Shown one piece after another: positions 1 to 12,941 of a stretch of 64,000 bases of DNA. The notes below the pieces were generated by a model, which saw nothing but the letters and a program-made list of their open reading frames with translations, did not search any database and was not told the DNA's origin. The position numbers and the translations under genes were made by a program. The DNA is from Balanoglossus misakiensis. Its lineage: Eukaryota; Hemichordata. Position 1 is the first letter of the stretch, and every line of letters begins with the position of its first letter. The stretch spans positions 3,596,001-3,660,000 of the forward strand of contig CM082576.2 of the NCBI GenBank assembly GCA_040954595.2. The letters are read 5' to 3'.

Positions 1-3000
1 CAATTTTTCGACTTTCCGAAATTTCAAAATTTCTTCATTTTTTGACAAAATCATGGGTTATAGCTCATGAAAATCATCCACAAATGACAATTTTTCGACT
101 TTCCGAAATTTCAAATTTTCTTCATTTTTTGACAAAATCATGGGTTATAGCTCATGAAAATCATCCACAAATGACAATTTTTCGACTTTCCGAAATTTCA
201 AATTTTCTTCATTTTTTGACAAAATCATGGGTTATAGCTCATGAAAATCATCCACAAATGACAATTTTTCGACTTTCCGAAATTTCAAAATTTCTTCATT
301 TTTTGACAAAATCATGGGTTATAGCTCATGAAAATCATCCACAAATGACAATTTTTCGACTTTCCGAAATTTCAAAATTACTTCATTTTTTTGAAAAAAC
401 CATGGGTTATAGCTCACGAAAATCACCCACAAATGGCAATTTTTCGACTTTGCGAAATATCAAAATTTCTTCATTTTTTGACAAAATCATGGGTTATAGC
501 TCACGAAAATCGCCCACAAATGACAATTTTTCGACTTTGCGAAATTTCAAAATTTCTTCATTTTTTGACAAAATCATGGGTTATAGCTCACGAAAATCGC
601 CCACAAATGACAATTTTTCGACTTTCCGAAATTTCAAAATTTCTTCATTTTTTGACAAAATCATGGGTTATAGCTCACGAAAATCACCCACAAATGACAA
701 TTTTTCGACTTTCCGAAATTTCAAAATTTCTTCATTTTTTGACAAAATCATGGGTTATAGCTCACGAAAATCATCCACAAATGACAATTTTTCGACTTTC
801 CGAAATTTCAAAATTTCTTCATTTTTTGACAAAATCATGGGTTATAGCTCATGAAAATCACCCACAAATGACAATTTTTCGACTTTCCGAAATTTCAAAA
901 TTTCTTCATTTTTTGACAAAATCATGGGTTATAGCTCATGAAAATCATCCACAAATGACAATTTTTCGACTTTCCGAAATTTCAAAATTTCTTCATTTTT
1001 TGACAAAATCATGGGTTATAGCTCATGAAAATCATCCACAAATGACAATTTTTCGACTTTCCGAAATTTCAAAATTTCTTCATTTTTTGACAAAATCATG
1101 GGTTATAGCTCATGAAAATCATCCACAAATGACAATTTTTCGACTTTCCGAAATTTCAAATTTTCTTCATTTTTTGACAAAATCATGGGTTATAGCTCAT
1201 GAAAATCATCCACAAATGACAATTTTTCGACTTTCCGAAATTTCAAATTTTCTTCATTTTTTGACAAAATCATGGGTTATAGCTCATGAAAATCATCCAC
1301 AAATGACAATTTTTCGACTTTCCGAAATTTCAAAATTTCTTCATTTTTTGACAAAATCATGGGTTATAGCTCATGAAAATCATCCACAAATGACAATTTT
1401 TCGACTTTCCGAAATTTCAAAATTTCTTCATTTTTTGACAAAATCATGGGTTATAGCTCATGAAAATCATTCACAAATGACAATTTTTCGACTTTCCGAA
1501 ATTTCAAAATTACTTCATTTTTTTGAAAAAACCATGGGTTATAGCTCACGAAAATCACCCACAAATGGCAATTTTTCGACTTTGCGAAATATCAAAATTT
1601 CTTCATTTTTTGACAAAATCATGGGTTATAGCTCACGAAAATCGCCCACAAATGACAATTTTTCGACTTTGCGAAATATCAAAATTTCTTCATTTTTTGA
1701 CAAAATCATGGGTTAGAGCTCACGAAAATCGCCCACAAATGACAATTTTTCGACTTTGCGAAATTTCAAAATTTCTTCATTTTTTGACAAAATCATGGGT
1801 TAGAGCTCATGAAAATCATCCACAAATGACAATTTTTCGACTTTCCGAAATTTCAAAATTTCTTCATTTTTTGACAAAATCATGGGTTATAGCTCATGAA
1901 AATCATCCACAAATGACAATTTTTCGACTTTCCGAAATTTCAAAATTTCTTCATTTTTTGACAAAATCATGGGTTATAGCTCATGAAAATCATTCACAAA
2001 TGACAATTTTTCGACTTTCCGAAATTTCAAAATTACTTCATTTTTTTGAAAAAACCATGGGTTATAGCTCACGAAAATCACCCACAAATGGCAATTTTTC
2101 GACTTTGCGAAATATCAAAATTTCTTCATTTTTTGACAAAATCATGGGTTATAGCTCACGAAAATCGCCCACAAATGACAATTTTTCGACTTTGCGAAAT
2201 TTCAAAATTTCTTCATTTTTTGACAAAATCATGGGTTATAGCTCACGAAAATCACCCACAAATGACAATTTTTCGACTTTCCGAAATTTCAAAATTTCTT
2301 CATTTTTTGACAAAATCATGGGTTATAGCTCATGAAAATCATCCACAAATGACAATTTTTCGACTTTCCGAAATTTCAAAATTACTTCATTTTTTGACAA
2401 AATCATGGGTTATAGCTCATGAAAATCGCCCACAAATGACAATTTTTCGACTTTCCGAAATTTCAAAATTTCTTCATTTTTTGACAAAATCATGGGTTAT
2501 AGCTCAGGAAAATCATCCACAAATGACAATTTTTTGACTTTCCGAAATTTCAAAATTTCTTCATTTTTTGACAAAATCATGGGTTATAGCTCAGGAAAAT
2601 CATCCACAAATGACAATTTTTCGACTTTCCGAAATTTCAAAATTTCTTCATTTTTTGACAAAATCATGGGTTATAGCTCAGGAAAATCATCCACAAATGA
2701 CAATTTTTCGACTTTCCGAAATTTCAAAATTTCTTCATTTTTTGACAAAATCATGGGTTATAGCTCAGGAAAATCATCCACAAATGACAATTTTTCGACT
2801 TTCCGAAATTTCAAAATTTCTTCATTTTTTGACAAAATCATGGGTTATAGCTCAGGAAAATCATCCACAAATGACAATTTTTCGACTTTCCGAAATTTCA
2901 AAATTTCTTCATTTTTTTGACAAAATCATGGGTTATAGCTCAGGAAAATCATCCACAAATGACAATTTTTCGACTTTCCGAAATTTCAAAATTTCTTCAT

Positions 3001-5450
3001 TTTTTGACAAAATCATGGGTTATAGCTCAGGAAAATCATCCACAAATGACAATTTTTCGACTTTCCGAAATTTCAAAATTTCTTCATTTTTTGACAAAAT
3101 CATGGGTTATAGCTCAGGAAAATCATCCACAAATGACAATTTTTCGACTTTCCGAAATTTCAAAATTTCTTCATTTTTTGACAAAATCATGGGTTATAGC
3201 TCAGGAAAATCATCCACAAATGACAATTTTTCGACTTTCCGAAATTTCAAAATTTCTTCATTTTTTGACAAAATCATGGGTTATAGCTCATGAAAATCAT
3301 CCACAAATGACAATTTTTCGACTTTCCGAAATTTCAAAATTTCTTCATTTTTTGACAAAATCATGGGTTATAGCTCATGAAAATCATCCACAAATGACAA
3401 TTTTTCGACTTTCCAAAATTTCAAAATTTCTTCATTTTTTGACAAAATCATGGGTTATAGCTCAGGAAAATCGTCCACAAATGACAATTTTTCGACTTTC
3501 CGAAATTTCAAAATTTCTTCATTTTTTGACAAAATCATGGGTTATAGCTCATGAAAATCATCCACAAATGACAGTTTTTCGACTTTCCGAAATTTCAAAA
3601 TTTCTTCATTTTTTGACAAAATCATGGGTTATAGCTCATGAAAATCATCCACAAATGACAATTTTTCGACTTTCCGAAATTTCAAAATTTCTTCATTTTT
3701 TGACAAAATCATGGGTTATAGCTCAGGAAAATCATCCACAAATGACAATTTTTCGACTTTCCGAAATTTCAAAATTTCTTCATTTTTTGACAAAATCATG
3801 GGTTATAGCTCAGGAAAATCATCCACAAATGACATTTTTTCGACTTTCCGAAATTTCAAAATTTCTTCATTTTTTGACAAAATCATGGGTTATAGCTCAG
3901 GAAAATCATCCACAAATGACAATTTTTCGACTTTCCGAAATTTCAAAATTTCTTCATTTTTTGACAAAATCATGGGTTATAGCTCAGGAAAATCATCCAC
4001 AAATGACAATTTTTCGACTTTCCGAAATTTCAAAATTTCTTCATTTTTTGACAAAATCATGGGTTATAGCTCAGGAAAATCATCCACAAATGACAATTTT
4101 TCGACTTTCCGAAATTTCAAAATTTCTTCATTTTTTGACAAAATCATGGGTTATAGCTCAGGAAAATCATCCACAAATGACATTTTTTCGACTTTCCGAA
4201 ATTTCAAAATTTCTTCATTTTTTGACAAAATCATGGGTTATAGCTCAGGAAAATCATCCACAAATGACAGTTTTTCGACTTTCCGAAATTTCAAAATTTC
4301 TACATTTTTTGACAAAATCATGGGTTATAGCTCAGGAAAATCATCCACAAATGACAATTTTTCGACTTTCCGAAATTTCAAAATATCTTCATTTTTTGAC
4401 AAAATCATGGGTTATAGCTCAGGAAAATCATCCACAAATGACAATTTTTCGACTTTCCGAAATTTCAAAATTTCTTCATTTTTTGACAAAATCATGGGTT
4501 ATAGCTCAGGAAAATCATCCACAAATGACAATTTTTCGACTTTCCGAAATTTCAAAATTTCTTCATTTTTTGACAAAATCATGGGTTATATAGCTCAGGA
4601 AAATCATCCACAAATGACAATTTTTCGACTTTCCGAAATTTCAAAATTTCTTCATTTTTTGACAAAATCATGGGTTATAGCTCAGGAAAATCATCCACAA
4701 ATGACAGTTTTTCGACTTTCCGAAATTTCAAAATTTCTTCATTTTTTGACAAAATCATGGGTTATAGCTCAGGAAAATCATCCACAAATGACAATTTTTC
4801 GACTTTCCGAAATTTCAAAATTTCTTCATTTTTTGACAAAATCATGGGTTATAGCTCAGGAAAATCATCCACAAATGACAATTTTTCGACTTTCCGAAAT
4901 TTCAAAATTTCTTCATTTTTTGACAAAATCATGGGTTATAGCTCAGGAAAATCATCCACAAATGACAATTTTTCGACTTTCCGAAATTTCAAAATTTCTT
5001 CATTTTTTGACAAAATCATGGGTTATAGCTCAGGAAAATCATCCACAAATGACAATTTTTCGACTTTCCGAAATTTCAAAATTTCTTCATTTTTTGACAA
5101 AATCATGGGTTATAGCTCATGAAAATCATCCACAAATGACAATTTTTCGACTTTCCGAAATTTCAAAATTTCTTCATTTTTTGACAAAATCATGGGTTAT
5201 AGCTCATGAAAATCATCCACAAATGACAATTTTTCGACTTTCCGAAATTTCAAAATTTCTTCATTTTTTGACAAAATCATGGGTTATAGCTCATGAAAAT
5301 CATCCACAAATGACAATTTTTCGACTTTCCGAAATTTCAAAATTTCTTCATTTTTTGACAAAATCATGGGTTATAGCTCATGAAAATCATCCACAAATGA
5401 CAATTTTTCGACTTTCCGAAATTTCAAAATTTCTTCATTTTTTGACAAAA

Positions 5451-7005
5451 TCATGTGTTATAGCTCATGAAAATCATCCACAAATGACAATTTTTCGACT
5501 TTCCGAAATTTCAAATTTTCTTCATTTTTTGACAAAATCATGGGTTATAGCTCATGAAAATCATCCACAAATGACAATTTTTCGACTTTCCGAAATTTCA
5601 AAATTTCTTCATTTTTTGACAAAATCATGGGTTATAGCTCATGAAAATCATCCACAAATGACAATTTTTCGACTTTCCGAAATTTCAAATTTTCTTCATT
5701 TTTTGCCAAAATCATGGGTTATAGCTCATGAAAATCATCCACAAATGACAATTTTTCGACTTTCCGAAATTTCAAAATTTCTTCATTTTTTGACAAAATC
5801 ATGGGTTATAGCTCATGAAAATCATCCACAAATGACAATTTTTCGACTTTCCGAAATTTCAAAATTTCTTCATTTTTTGCAAAAATCATGGGTTATAGCT
5901 CATGAAAATCATCCACAAATGACAATTTTTCGACTTTCCGAAATTTCAAAATTTCTTTATTTTTTGACAAAATCATGGGTTATAGCTCAGGAAAATCATC
6001 CACAAATGACAATTTTTCGACTTTCCGAAATTTCAAAATTTCTTCATTTTTTGACAAAATCATGGGTTATAGCTCAGGAAAATCATCCACAAATGACAAT
6101 TTTTCGACTTTCCGAAATTTCAAAATTTCTTCATTTTTTAACAAAATCATGGGTTATAGCTCATGAAAATCATCCACAAATGACAATTTTTCGACTTTCC
6201 GAAATTTCAAAATTTCTTCATTTTTTGACAAAATCATGGGTTATAGCTCAGGAAAATCATCCACAAATGACAATTTTTCGACTTTCCGAAATTTCAAAAT
6301 TTCTTCATTTTTTGACAAAATCATGGGTTATAGCTCAGGAAAATCATCCACAAATGACAATTTTTCGACTTTCCGAAATTTCAAAATTTCTTCATTTTTT
6401 GACAAAATCATGGGTTATAGCTCATGAAAATCATCCACAAATGACAATTTTTCGACTTTCCGAAATTTCAAAATTTCTTCATTTTTTGACAAAATCATGG
6501 GTTATAGCTCATGAAAATCATCCACAAATGACAATTTTTCGACTTTCCGAAATTTCAAAATTTCTTCATTTTTTGGCAAAATCATGGGTTATAGCTCATG
6601 AAAATCATCCACAAATGACAATTTTTCGACTTTCCGAAATTTCAAAATTTCTTCATTTTTTGACAAAATCATGTGTTATAGCTCATGAAAATCATCCACA
6701 AATGACAATTTTTCGACTTTCCGAAATTTCAAATTTTCTTCATTTTTTGCCAAAATCATGGGTTATAGCTCATGAAAATCATCCACAAATGACAATTTTT
6801 CGACTTTCCGAAATTTCAAAATTTCTTCATTTTTTGACAAAATCATGGGTTATAGCTCATGAAAATCATCCACAAATGACAATTTTTCGACTTTCCGAAA
6901 TTTCAAAATTTCTTCATTTTTTGCAAAAATCATGGGTTATAGCTCATGAAAATCATCCACAAATGACAATTTTTCGACTTTCCGAAATTTCAAAATTTCT
7001 TTATT
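5451..7005. repeat. Internal 12-unit block duplication in the satellite
   Basis: Rare single-base variants recur in the same order 1044 bp apart (12 x 87): TTTTTTGCCAAAA at 5705 and 6749, TTTTTTGCAAAAATC at 5879 and 6923, and CTTTATTTTTT with its variant base at 5959 and 7003. A fourth rare variant, TCATGTGTTA, is at 5451 and 6669, offset 1218 bp (14 units), so the second copy lacks two units at its left side. The pattern is that expected from unequal exchange or replication slippage of a multi-unit block followed by a two-unit loss. Confidence 0.8.
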
Positions 7006-7660
7006 TTTTGACAAAATCATGGGTTATAGCTCATGAAAATCATCCACAAATGACAATTTTTCGACTTTCCGAAATTTCAAAATTTCTTCATTTTTTGACA
7101 AAATCATGGGTTATAGCTCAGGAAAATCATCCACAAATGACAATTTTTCGACTTTCCGAAATTTCAAAATTTCTTCATTTTTTGACAAAATCATGGGTTA
7201 TAGCTCAGGAAAATCATCCACAAATGACAATTTTTCGACTTTCCGAAATTTCAAAATTTCTTCATTTTTTGACAAAATCATGGGTTATAGCTCAGGAAAA
7301 TCATCCACAAATGACAATTTTTCGACTTTCCGAAATTTCAAAATTTCTTCATTTTTTGACAAAATCATGGGTTATAGCTCATGAAAATCATCCACAAATG
7401 ACAATTTTTCGACTTTCCGAAATTTCAAAATTTCTTCATTTTTTGACAAAATCATGGGTTATAGCTCATGAAAATCATCCACAAATGACAATTTTTCGAC
7501 TTTCCGAAATTTCAAAATTTCTTCATTTTTTGACAAAATCATAGGTTATAGCTCATGAAAATCATCCACAAATGACAATTTTTCGACTTTCCGAAATTTC
7601 AAATTTTCTTCATTTTTTGACAAAATCATGGGTTATAGCTCATGAAAATCATCCACAAAT

Positions 7661-10600
7661 GACAATTTTCCGAAATTTCAAAATTTCTTCATTTTTTGAC
7701 AAAATCATGGGTTATAGCTCATGAAAATCATCCACAAATGACAATTTTTCGACTTTCCGAAATTTCAAATTTTCTTCATTTTTTGACAAAATCATGGGTT
7801 ATAGCTCATGAAAATCATCCACAAATGACAATTTTTCGACTTTCCGAAATTTCAAAATTTCTTCATTTTTTGACAAAATCATGGGTTATAGCTCATGAAA
7901 ATCATCCACAAATGACAATTTTTCGACTTTCCGAAATTTCAAATTTTCTTCATTTTTTGACAAAATCATGGGTTATAGCTCATGAAAATCATTCACAAAT
8001 GACAATTTTTCGACTTTCCGAAATTTCAAAATTACTTCATTTTTTTGAAAAAACCATGGGTTATAGCTCACGAAAATCACCCACAAATGGCAATTTTTCG
8101 ACTTTGCGAAATATCAAAATTTCTTCATTTTTTGACAAAATCATGGGTTATAGCTCATGAAAATCATCCACAAATGACAATTTTTCGACTTTCCGAAATT
8201 TCAAAATTTCTTCATTTTTTGACAAAATCATGGGTTATAGCTCATGAAAATCATCCACAAATGACAATTTTTCGACTTTCCGAAATTTCAAAATTTCTTC
8301 ATTTTTTGACAAAATCATGGGTTATAGCTCATGAAAATCATCCACAAATGACAATTTTTCGACTTTCCGAAATTTCAAAATTTCTTCATTTTTTGACAAA
8401 ATCATGGGTTATAGCTCATGAAAATCATCCACAAATGACAATTTTTCGACTTTCCGAAATTTCAAAATTTCTTCATTTTTTGACAAAATCATGGGTTATA
8501 GCTCATGAAAATCATCCACAAATGACAATTTTTCGACTTTCCGAAATTTCAAAATTTCTTCATTTTTTGACAAAATCATGGGTTATAGCTCATGAAAATC
8601 ATCCACAAATGACAATTTTTCGACTTTCCGAAATTTCAAAATTTCTTCATTTTTTGACAAAATCATGGGTTATAGCTCATGAAAATCATCCACAAATGAC
8701 AATTTTTCGACTTTCCGAAATTTCAAATTTTCTTCATTTTTTGACAAAATCATGGGTTATAGCTCATGAAAATCATCCACAAATGACAATTTTTCGACTT
8801 TCCGAAATTTCAAATTTTCTTCATTTTTTGACAAAATCATGGGTTATAGCTCATGAAAATCATCCACAAATGACAATTTTTCGACTTTCCGAAATTTCAA
8901 ATTTTCTTCATTTTTTGACAAAATCATGGGTTATAGCTCATGAAAATCATCCACAAATGACAATTTTTCGACTTTCCGAAATTTCAAATTTTCTTCATTT
9001 TTTGACAAAATCATGGGTTATAGCTCATGAAAATCATCCACAAATGACAATTTTCCGAAATTTCAAAATTTCTTCATTTTTTGACAAAATCATGGGTTAT
9101 AGCTCATGAAAATCATCCACAAATGACAATTTTTCGACTTTCCGAAATTTCAAATTTTCTTCATTTTTTGACAAAATCATGGGTTATAGCTCATGAAAAT
9201 CATCCACAAATGACAATTTTTCGACTTTCCGAAATTTCAAAATTTCTTCATTTTTTGACAAAATCATGGGTTATAGCTCATGAAAATCATCCACAAATGA
9301 CAATTTTTCGACTTTCCGAAATTTCAAAATTTCTTCATTTTTTGACAAAATCATGGGTTATAGCTCATGAAAATCATTCACAAATGACAATTTTTCGACT
9401 TTCCGAAATTTCAAAATTACTTCATTTTTTTGAAAAAACCATGGGTTATAGCTCACGAAAATCACCCACAAATGGCAATTTTTCGACTTTGCGAAATATC
9501 AAAATTTCTTCATTTTTTGACAAAATCATGGGTTATAGCTCACGAAAATCGCCCACAAATGACAATTTTTCGACTTTGCGAAATTTCAAAATTTCTTCAT
9601 TTTTTGACAAAATCATGGGTTATAGCTCACGAAAATCACCCACAAATGACAATTTTTCGACTTTCCGAAATTTCAAAATTTCTTCATTTTTTGACAAAAT
9701 CATGGGTTATAGCTCACGAAAATCACCCACAAATGACAATTTTTCGACTTTCCGAAATTTCAAAATTTCTTCATTTTTTGACAAAATCATGGGTTATAGC
9801 TCAGGAAAATCATCCACAAATGACAATTTTTCGACTTTCCGAAATTTCAAAATTTCTCCATTTTTTGACAAAATCATGGGTTATAGCTCAGGAAAATCAT
9901 CCACAAATGACAATTTTTCGACTTTCCGAAATTTCAAAATTTCTTCATTTTTTGACAAAATCATGGGTTATAGCTTAGGAAAATCATCCACAAATGACAA
10001 TTTTTCGACTTTCCGAAATTTCAAAATTTCTTCATTATTTGACAAAATCATGGGTTATAGCTCATGAAAATCATCCACAAATGACAATTTTTCGACTTTC
10101 CGAAATTTCAAAATTTCTTCATTTTTTGACAAAATCATGGGTTATAGCTCATGAAAATCATCCACAAATGACAATTTTTCGACTTTCCGAAATTTCAAAA
10201 TTTCTTCATTTTTTGACAAAATCATGGGTTATAGCTCATGAAAATCATCCACAAATGACAATTTTTCGACTTTCCGAAATTTCAAAATTTCTTCATTTTT
10301 TGACAAAATCATGGGTTATAGCTCATGAAAATCATCCACAAATGACAATTTTTCGACTTTCCGAAATTTCAAATTTTCTTCATTTTTTGACAAAATCATG
10401 GGTTATAGCTCATGAAAATCATCCACAAATGACAATTTTCCGAAATTTCAAAATTTCTTCATTTTTTGACAAAATCATGGGTTATAGCTCATGAAAATCA
10501 TCCACAAATGACAATTTTTCGACTTTCCGAAATTTCAAAATTTCTTCATTTTTTGACAAAATCATGGGTTATAGCTCATGAAAATCATCCACAAATGACA

Positions 10601-12941
10601 ATTTTTCGACTTTCCGAAATTTCAAAATTTCTTCATTTTTTGACAAAATCATGGGTTATAGCTCAGGAAAATCATCCACAAATGACAATTTTTCGACTTT
10701 CCGAAATTTCAAAATTTCTTCATTTTTTGACAAAATCATGGGTTATAGCTCATGAAAATCATCCACAAATGACAATTTTTCGACTTTCCGAAATTTCAAA
10801 ATTTCTTCATTTTTTGACAAAATCATGGGTTATAGCTCATGAAAATCATCCACAAATGACAATTTTTCGACTTTCCGAAATTTCAAAATTTCTTCATTTT
10901 TTGACAAAATCATGGGTTATAGCTCATGAAAATCATCCACAAATGACAATTTTTCGACTTTCCGAAATTTCAAAATTTCTTCATTTTTTGACAAAATCAT
11001 GGGTTATAGCTCATGAAAATCATCCACAAATGACAATTTTTCGACTTTCCGAAATTTCAAAATTTCTTCATTTTTTGACAAAATCATGGGTTATAGCTCA
11101 TGAAAATCATCCACAAATGACAATTTTTCGACTTTCCGAAATTTCAAATTTTCTTCATTTTTTGACAAAATCATGGGTTATAGCTCATGAAAATCATCCA
11201 CAAATGACAATTTTTCGACTTTCCGAAATTTCAAATTTTCTTCATTTTTTGACAAAATCATGGGTTATAGCTCATGAAAATCATCCACAAATGACAATTT
11301 TTCGACTTTCCGAAATTTCAAATTTTCTTCATTTTTTGACAAAATCATGGGTTATAGCTCATGAAAATCATCCACAAATGACAATTTTCCGAAATTTCAA
11401 AATTTCTTCATTTTTTGACAAAATCATGGGTTATAGCTCATGAAAATCATCCACAAATGACAATTTTTCGACTTTCCGAAATTTCAAATTTTCTTCATTT
11501 TTTGACAAAATCATGGGTTATAGCTCATGAAAATCATCCACAAATGACAATTTTTCGACTTTCCGAAATTTCAAAATTTCTTCATTTTTTGACAAAATCA
11601 TGGGTTATAGCTCATGAAAATCATCCACAAATGACAATTTTTCGACTTTCCGAAATTTCAAAATTTCTTCATTTTTTGACAAAATCATGGGTTATAGCTC
11701 ATGAAAATCATTCACAAATGACAATTTTTCGACTTTCCGAAATTTCAAAATTACTTCATTTTTTTGAAAAAACCATGGGTTATAGCTCACGAAAATCACC
11801 CACAAATGGCAATTTTTCGACTTTGCGAAATATCAAAATTTCTTCATTTTTTGACAAAATCATGGGTTATAGCTCAGGAAAATCACCCACAAATGACAAT
11901 TTTTCGACTTTCCAAAATTTCAAAATTTCTTCATTTTTTGACAAAATCATGGGTTATAGCTCATGAAAATCATTCACAAATGACAATTTTTCGACTTTCC
12001 GAAATTTCAAAATTTCTTCATTTTTTGACAAAATCATGGGTTATAGCTCATGAAAATCATCCACAAATGACAATTTTTCGACTTTCCGAAATTTCAAAAT
12101 TTCTTCATTTTTTGACAAAATCATGGGTTATAGCTCATGAAAATCATCCACAAATGACAATTTTTCGACTTTCCGAAATTTCAAAATTTCTTCATTTTTT
12201 GACAAAATCATGGGTTATAGCTCATGAAAATCATCCACAAATGACAATTTTTCGACTTTCCGAAATTTCAAAATTTCTTCATTTTTTGACAAAATCATGG
12301 GTTATAGCTCATGAAAATCATCCACAAATGACAATTTTTCGACTTTCCGAAATTTCAAAATTTCTTCATTTTTTGACAAAATCATGGGTTATAGCTCATG
12401 AAAATCATCCACAAATGACAATTTTTCGACTTTCCGAAATTTCAAAATTTCTTCATTTTTTGACAAAATCATGGGTTATAGCTCATGAAAATCATCCACA
12501 AATGACAATTTTTCGACTTTCCGAAATTTCAAATTTTCTTCATTTTTTGACAAAATCATGGGTTATAGCTCATGAAAATCATCCACAAATGACAATTTTT
12601 CGACTTTCCGAAATTTCAAATTTTCTTCATTTTTTGACAAAATCATGGGTTATAGCTCATGAAAATCATCCACAAATGACAATTTTCCGAAATTTCAAAA
12701 TTTCTTCATTTTTTGACAAAATCATGGGTTATAGCTCATGAAAATCATCCACAAATGACAATTTTTCGACTTTCCGAAATTTCAAATTTTCTTCATTTTT
12801 TGACAAAATCATGGGTTATAGCTCATGAAAATCATTCACAAATGACAATTTTTCGACTTTCCGAAATTTCAAAATTACTTCATTTTTTTGAAAAAACCAT
12901 GGGTTATAGCTCACGAAAATCACCCACAAATGGCAATTTTT
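7661..12941. repeat. Higher-order repeat zone in the satellite (about 1385-bp period)
   Basis: Five units carry the same 8-bp deletion (79-bp units); their GACAATTTTCC landmark starts at 7661, 9046, 10431, 11380 and 12678. The first three are spaced exactly 1385 bp, which equals fourteen 87-bp units plus one 79-bp and one 88-bp unit. The 88-bp marker unit (TTGAAAAAACC) begins at 8045, 9430, 11764 and 12888. The step from the 79-bp unit to the marker is exactly 384 bp at 7661, 9046 and 11380, but 210 bp at 12678, and the marker is missing after 10431. This is a partly decayed multimer. Units between the landmarks are not identical between periods, so homogenisation is incomplete. Confidence 0.75.
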
